From: CAYRLW01 sp964425215 | Lineage (GTDB): Bacteria > Spirochaetota > Spirochaetia > Treponematales > Breznakiellaceae | Assembly: GCA_964425215.1 (NCBI GenBank) | Contig: CAYRLW010000010.1 | Coordinates: 1 to 64,000, forward strand | Length of the DNA: 64,000 nucleotides | Direction: 5' to 3' | In this document: piece after piece, positions 60,423 through 64,000 of the stretch | Layout of the letters: each line of letters starts with the position of its first letter | Position numbering within the stretch: the stretch's first letter is position 1 | The notes under the pieces: model-generated | Databases searched by the model: none | What the model was told of the DNA's origin: nothing | The model's input: only the letters and a program-made list of their open reading frames with translations | Program-made: the position numbers and the translations under genes

Positions 60423-61991
60423 ATGGCAGAAACGATGTTGGAGATGGTGGATATCACGAAAGATTTTTCCGGGGTACGAGCCTTGGATAAGGTGAGTCTT
60501 AGGGTGGTAAACGATGAGATCCACGCGTTGGTTGGAGAGAACGGGGCCGGAAAATCGACCTTAATGAAGGTTCTCAGCGGGGTATATCCCCACGGAACCT
60601 ACGAGGGGCATATTCGGCTCCAGGATAAGGAATGTCGCTTTAATACGATCAGGGACAGCGAACACTTGGGGATTGTTATCATACACCAGGAATTGGCCCT
60701 AATCCCCACGCTTTCTATCGCTGAAAATATTTTTTTGGGAAACGAACGGGCAAAAACCGGGGTAATCGATTGGGATAATACGGTATCCTCTGCCAAAGCT
60801 CTGCTCTTGAAGGTGGGTTTGGATATCAATCCGAACACTCTTATCGCCGATATTGGGGTCGGGAAACAACAGCTGGTCGAAATCGCCAAGGCGCTCTCAA
60901 AGAATGTGCGCCTTTTAATTTTGGACGAACCCACCGCGGCGTTAAACGATGAAGAAAGCAATAAATTGTTAGATCTTCTTATAGAATTGAAAAACCATAG
61001 GGTTACGTCAATCCTCATATCCCATAAAATAAACGAGGTAATTAAGGTCGCCGATACGGTAACCGTAATCCGGGATGGACGGGTTATTGAGACCATCGAT
61101 AATACCAACCGGGCCATCGACGAGGATAGGATTATCCGGAGTATGGTAGGCCGGGAAATCGTGGATAGGTACCCAAAACGGCAGTCCGATGTGGGTCCCG
61201 TGGTGTTTGAGGTTAAAAACTTGACCGTTTACGATCCCTTAAACGAAAATAGGGCTATCATAAAAAACGTTTCATTTAATCTTCGGAAGGGCGAGGTCGT
61301 GGGTTTTGCGGGCCTTATGGGCGCGGGGCGTACCGAAATCGCTATGAGTATTTTTGGAAAAAGTTACGGTATTAAACATTCGGGGAAAATAATTAAGAAT
61401 GGCAAAGAAATACGAAACGAGACGGTAACCGAAACGATCGACAATGGGATCGCCTACGTGACCGAGGACAGAAAAAACTATGGTCTTATCCTCATCGATG
61501 ATATTCGAAAGAATGTATCCCTGGCCAGCTTGAAAAAGGTTAGTTCCCTGGGTGTTATCGATGAAAACAAAGAAAACGTGGTGGCCAACGAATACCGGGA
61601 ACGGCTACGGATAAAATGCGCCGGCTTGGATCAACGGGTGGAGAGTCTTTCGGGAGGAAACCAGCAGAAGGTCGTGCTGGGGAAATGGATAATGTCCGAT
61701 CCGGATGTATTGATCCTGGATGAACCCACCCGGGGTATCGACGTGGGGGCCAAGTACGAGATTTATACGATCATCAACAAGCTTGCAGCGGAAGGAAAGG
61801 CGATCCTGATGATTTCTTCCGAAATGCCCGAACTGTTGGGAATGTGCGACCGCATTTACGTGGTGAACGAAGGGGAAATAGCGGGAGAATTTGGGCGAGC
61901 CGAAGCGACGCAAGAATCGATTATGAAATGTATCATGGGACATCAACGAAAAAAACGTGAAAGCCCCGTCCGCGAAACGGTGCGGGCTTAA
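60423..61991 (+). CDS. Sugar ABC transporter ATPase (GguA/MmsA type)
   Basis: A protein of 522 residues with two ATPase halves: Walker A GENGAGKSTLMKVLSG, Walker B LLILDEPTAAL, the second half with GLMGAGRTEIAMS, SLSGGNQQKVVLGKWI and VLILDEPTRGIDVG. It energises the transporter of the binding protein upstream and permease downstream (gguA-like order: chvE, gguA, gguB). ATG 60423, GGCGG site is weak. Confidence 0.94.
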   Translation: MAETMLEMVDITKDFSGVRALDKVSLRVVNDEIHALVGENGAGKSTLMKVLSGVYPHGTYEGHIRLQDKECRFNTIRDSEHLGIVIIHQELALIPTLSIAENIFLGNERAKTGVIDWDNTVSSAKALLLKVGLDINPNTLIADIGVGKQQLVEIAKALSKNVRLLILDEPTAALNDEESNKLLDLLIELKNHRVTSILISHKINEVIKVADTVTVIRDGRVIETIDNTNRAIDEDRIIRSMVGREIVDRYPKRQSDVGPVVFEVKNLTVYDPLNENRAIIKNVSFNLRKGEVVGFAGLMGAGRTEIAMSIFGKSYGIKHSGKIIKNGKEIRNETVTETIDNGIAYVTEDRKNYGLILIDDIRKNVSLASLKKVSSLGVIDENKENVVANEYRERLRIKCAGLDQRVESLSGGNQQKVVLGKWIMSDPDVLILDEPTRGIDVGAKYEIYTIINKLAAEGKAILMISSEMPELLGMCDRIYVVNEGEIAGEFGRAEATQESIMKCIMGHQRKKRESPVRETVRA

Positions 61992-62008
61992 TAGGAAGGA
62001 GTGGGGAA

Positions 62009-63181
62009 GTGGGCAGAATTACCTCGTTTTTTAAGAGTAACGTTCGCCAGTATGGAATGGTCATCGCGTTAGTATTCATCATGGTGCTATTCCAAATACT
62101 AACGGGTGGTATTTTGTTTAAACCGATGAATATTACCAACCTGGTGCTTCAAAATAGTTACGTGCTCATTTTGGGCGTCGGGATGCTGTTGTGTATCGTT
62201 ACGGGGAATGTGGATCTATCGGTCGGGTCCGTGGCCGCGTTTATCGGGGCTGTTTCGGCGGTCCTGATGATCGACATGAAGCTACCTGTCTTTTGGGGAA
62301 TCGCGATTACCCTGGGGATTGGTTTGTTTGTGGGGGCGTTTCACGGCGTCTTTATAGCGTATTTGCGGATCCCCGCGTTTATCGTTACCCTGGCGGGTAT
62401 GTTGATATTCCGAGGCCTGACCATGGTTATTTTGCAAGGCCAAACGAAGGCTCCCTTTGATAAGCTTATCCAAGACCTTTCCGCAGGGTATCTGCCCGGT
62501 ATGGATTGGCGAATGGGGGGGCTTAATATTATAGCCCTTTTAACGGGTTTGGCTTTTTCTATAATTTACGTCTTTTCCCAGATTAATAACCGAGCGAAAA
62601 AACGCAAATACGATTTTGAGGTTCTTCCAATAGCGCTAGAGTTAATTAAGGGAACCCTGATCGTGGTGGCGATCAACGCTCTAACCTTCAGTTTGGCCGC
62701 GTATAACGGTATCCCCATCATTTTAATCCTTTTAATAGCCCTTATTATCATCTACACGTTTATTACCCAGCGAACCATCGCCGGTCGGCATATTTACGCC
62801 CTGGGGGGGAATGAAAAGGCCGCCCGTCTCTCGGGGGTAAAGACCCAAAAGGTGATGTTTTGGGTCTACACCAATATGGGACTTTTGGCGGCCCTGGCCG
62901 GCTTGGTAGTCGCGGGCCGATTAAACGCCGCGACACCGAAGGCGGGAACCGGCTTTGAGCTTGACGCTATCGCCGCGTGTTTTATCGGCGGGGCATCCGC
63001 CTCTGGCGGGGTGGGTACGGTTGTCGGAACCATCGTCGGGGGTCTGGTAATGGGCGTTCTAAATAACGGTATGTCCATCATGGGCGTCAGCGTCGATTGG
63101 CAACAGACCATCAAGGGTCTGGTTCTGCTTGGCGCGGTAAGCTTTGACGTGTACACCAAGTCAAGGAACGCTAGCCGGTAG
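62009..63181 (+). CDS. Sugar ABC transporter permease (GguB/XylH type)
   Basis: A protein of 390 residues with about 10 membrane helices, including LGVGMLLCIVTGNVDLSVGS, IAYLRIPAFIVTLAGMLIFR and RHIYALGGNEKAARLSGVKT, the BPD_transp_2 signature. It forms the membrane channel for the sugar bound by the 59259 protein. The start is GTG 62009 with AAGGAG upstream. It ends the operon, followed by a perfect palindrome. Confidence 0.93.
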   Translation: MGRITSFFKSNVRQYGMVIALVFIMVLFQILTGGILFKPMNITNLVLQNSYVLILGVGMLLCIVTGNVDLSVGSVAAFIGAVSAVLMIDMKLPVFWGIAITLGIGLFVGAFHGVFIAYLRIPAFIVTLAGMLIFRGLTMVILQGQTKAPFDKLIQDLSAGYLPGMDWRMGGLNIIALLTGLAFSIIYVFSQINNRAKKRKYDFEVLPIALELIKGTLIVVAINALTFSLAAYNGIPIILILLIALIIIYTFITQRTIAGRHIYALGGNEKAARLSGVKTQKVMFWVYTNMGLLAALAGLVVAGRLNAATPKAGTGFELDAIAACFIGGASASGGVGTVVGTIVGGLVMGVLNNGMSIMGVSVDWQQTIKGLVLLGAVSFDVYTKSRNASR

Positions 63182-63246
63182 TAGGGCCTTAATCCTCGGT
63201 CGCGATAGTAGGTTTTAGGTTCCAAAGGAACCGGACTTATCGTAGT

Positions 63247-63280
63247 TTTAATAGCCTAAGGGTACCCTTAGGCTATTAAA
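63247..63280. terminator. Perfect 34-bp palindrome
   Basis: TTTAATAGCCTAAGGGT followed by its exact complement ACCCTTAGGCTATTAAA, zero spacer, 65 bp after the permease stop. Probable bidirectional terminator for the converging genes. Confidence 0.6.
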
Positions 63281-63353
63281 GTCACCGGGTCCAACAGGCT
63301 CTTAATATCGCGGGAGCCTGAAAATACGTATCACGTCCAAATCTGGCAAATGT

Positions 63354-63832
63354 CTAGTGGTTGGTAATAACGACCTTGACCGCCGCGGGGTCATGCAGAG
63401 CCAGATTCATGGCCTCGAGGGTTTGGGCTAAGGGAAACTGGTGGGTGATCAGCGAGGTCATATCAACTTTTTTGAGCGGATCAGCTCCAAGGCCGTTCCA
63501 AAATCCCACTGGGTAGCGTGCTCCCCTATAATTTTCAGCTCTCCGATAATTACCCGACGGATATCGATGGTGACTTTATCCGTCGGTACGCCTACCTGTA
63601 CGATCCGACCCCCTTGGCGGGTGATTTCGATAGCCTGGTCTATGGTGGCGCTCAGTCCGGCGACTTCAAAGGTGATGTCGGCTCCTATCCCATTGGTTAG
63701 TTCCATGACGGCGGATTTAAGATCGGTCTTAGCGGGATCCAAGACCAAATCGTAACCGTTGACCTCTGCCATTTTACGCCGCGTGGGGTTGGGTTCGCTA
63801 ACAATCACCAGGCCCGCGCCTGTTTGGGCTTC
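63354..63832 (-). pseudogene. Degenerate zinc-type sorbitol/alcohol dehydrogenase
   Basis: The minus strand encodes the NAD-binding and C-terminal part of a sorbitol-dehydrogenase-like medium-chain dehydrogenase: GAGLVIVSEPNPTRRKMA, ADITFEVAGLSATIDQAI, GRIVQVGVP. At an A6 run (63470-63475) the frame breaks after LELIRSKKLI; one more A would restore VDMTSLITHQFPLAQTLEAM and the natural end at 63354. The N-terminal half with the zinc site is absent: a stop at 63833-63835 precedes it and sequence beyond is unrelated. It is either decayed or damaged by assembly near the edge. Confidence 0.7.
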
Positions 63833-64000
63833 TTAAAGCCCTGACCGTCCTTCAGCGCCTTGTGGCAAAGCCCCTTTACGGTTTGCCTTTCCGGGAACGT
63901 CCTTGGAACGGAAACTCTTTTGGATCAGGTAGGGAATCCCTTGGGCCCGTATACGAAGCTCCGTCCGCATACGCAGCCTCGCTGAGGTGCCTAGCCCCGG

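Noticed and set aside
63833..64000. A transposase N-terminus on the minus strand
   Set aside because: Resemblance limited to a few residues; not enough to annotate.

Overview
The window reads as chromosomal DNA of a free-living or gut-associated spirochaete, most like the termite-gut treponemes. This is inferred from a whole HydABC-type [FeFe] hydrogenase operon, several Treponema-style outer-membrane proteins and lipoproteins, ABC sugar transporters that depend on periplasmic binding proteins, a ParAB pair and a moderately GC-rich, Gram-negative gene style. No rRNA, tRNA, CRISPR array, prophage or complete insertion sequence was found. Two 100-N runs show that this is a draft scaffold.

Layout. 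1-4.8 kb: trpD (cut by the window edge), a trpC-trpF fusion, trpB and trpA in overlapping order, ending in a clear terminator. Both N gaps fall here; one is flanked by a duplicated 55-bp contig end that makes an intact trpCF look broken. 4.8-9.0 kb (minus strand): a YgiQ-type radical SAM protein, an Nfu scaffold, SlyX, an MFS transporter and a small Cys-containing protein. 9.1-13.2 kb: three envelope proteins (one LpoB/CsgG-like, two predicted outer-membrane barrels). 13.3-20.7 kb: a catabolic locus with an FGGY kinase, a DeoR/UlaR-like repressor, an ABC importer (binding protein and two permeases, no ATPase), 3-keto-L-gulonate-6-phosphate decarboxylase and L-ascorbate-6-phosphate lactonase. 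It looks like an L-ascorbate pathway in which an ABC importer plus a kinase replaces the usual PTS. 20.8-24.6 kb: a NifX/NifB-like protein between two copies of a miniature transposable element, a SpoU methyltransferase, a stand-alone receiver and ParAB.

24.8-28.5 kb: a tightly overlapping operon with a gamma-carbonic-anhydrase-like protein, two DRTGG-type proteins, a Cof-type HAD phosphatase, a CBS plus histidine-kinase-like ATPase protein and a PHP hydrolase. Such genes are known as companions of bifurcating hydrogenases, and the hydrogenase operon itself (hydC, HATPase, ferredoxin-like, hydB, hydA) lies at 33.3-38.3 kb. Between them are a cytidylate-kinase-like gene, an NlpC/P60 peptidase with a barrel-like tail, an acyl-CoA synthetase and a lipoprotein. 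38.7-44.7 kb: a GntR/LacI hybrid regulator with lacZ, an epimerase-like gene and a small DUF2892 protein. 44.9-54.7 kb: MATE exporter behind a highly structured leader, a tocopherol-cyclase-like protein, leuS, a HAD nucleotidase, a D-2-hydroxyacid dehydrogenase, a minimal sensor/MCP-like protein, a YgjV-GNAT fusion and a Sua5 enzyme. 54.8-63.2 kb: a divergent sugar-ABC locus (DeoR, an orphan sugar ATPase and a GNAT-histidine-kinase fusion on minus; binding protein, ATPase and permease on plus), then a degenerate sorbitol-dehydrogenase-like gene at the edge.

The strongest non-genic signal is a family of about 153-bp non-coding elements. Three full copies share inverted ends, contain two perfect hairpins around a further inverted repeat, show compensatory stem changes and are each bordered by a different 4-bp direct repeat (GTTA, TATA, CAAT). 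This is the signature of a MITE. Hairpin-only relatives lie next to several genes.
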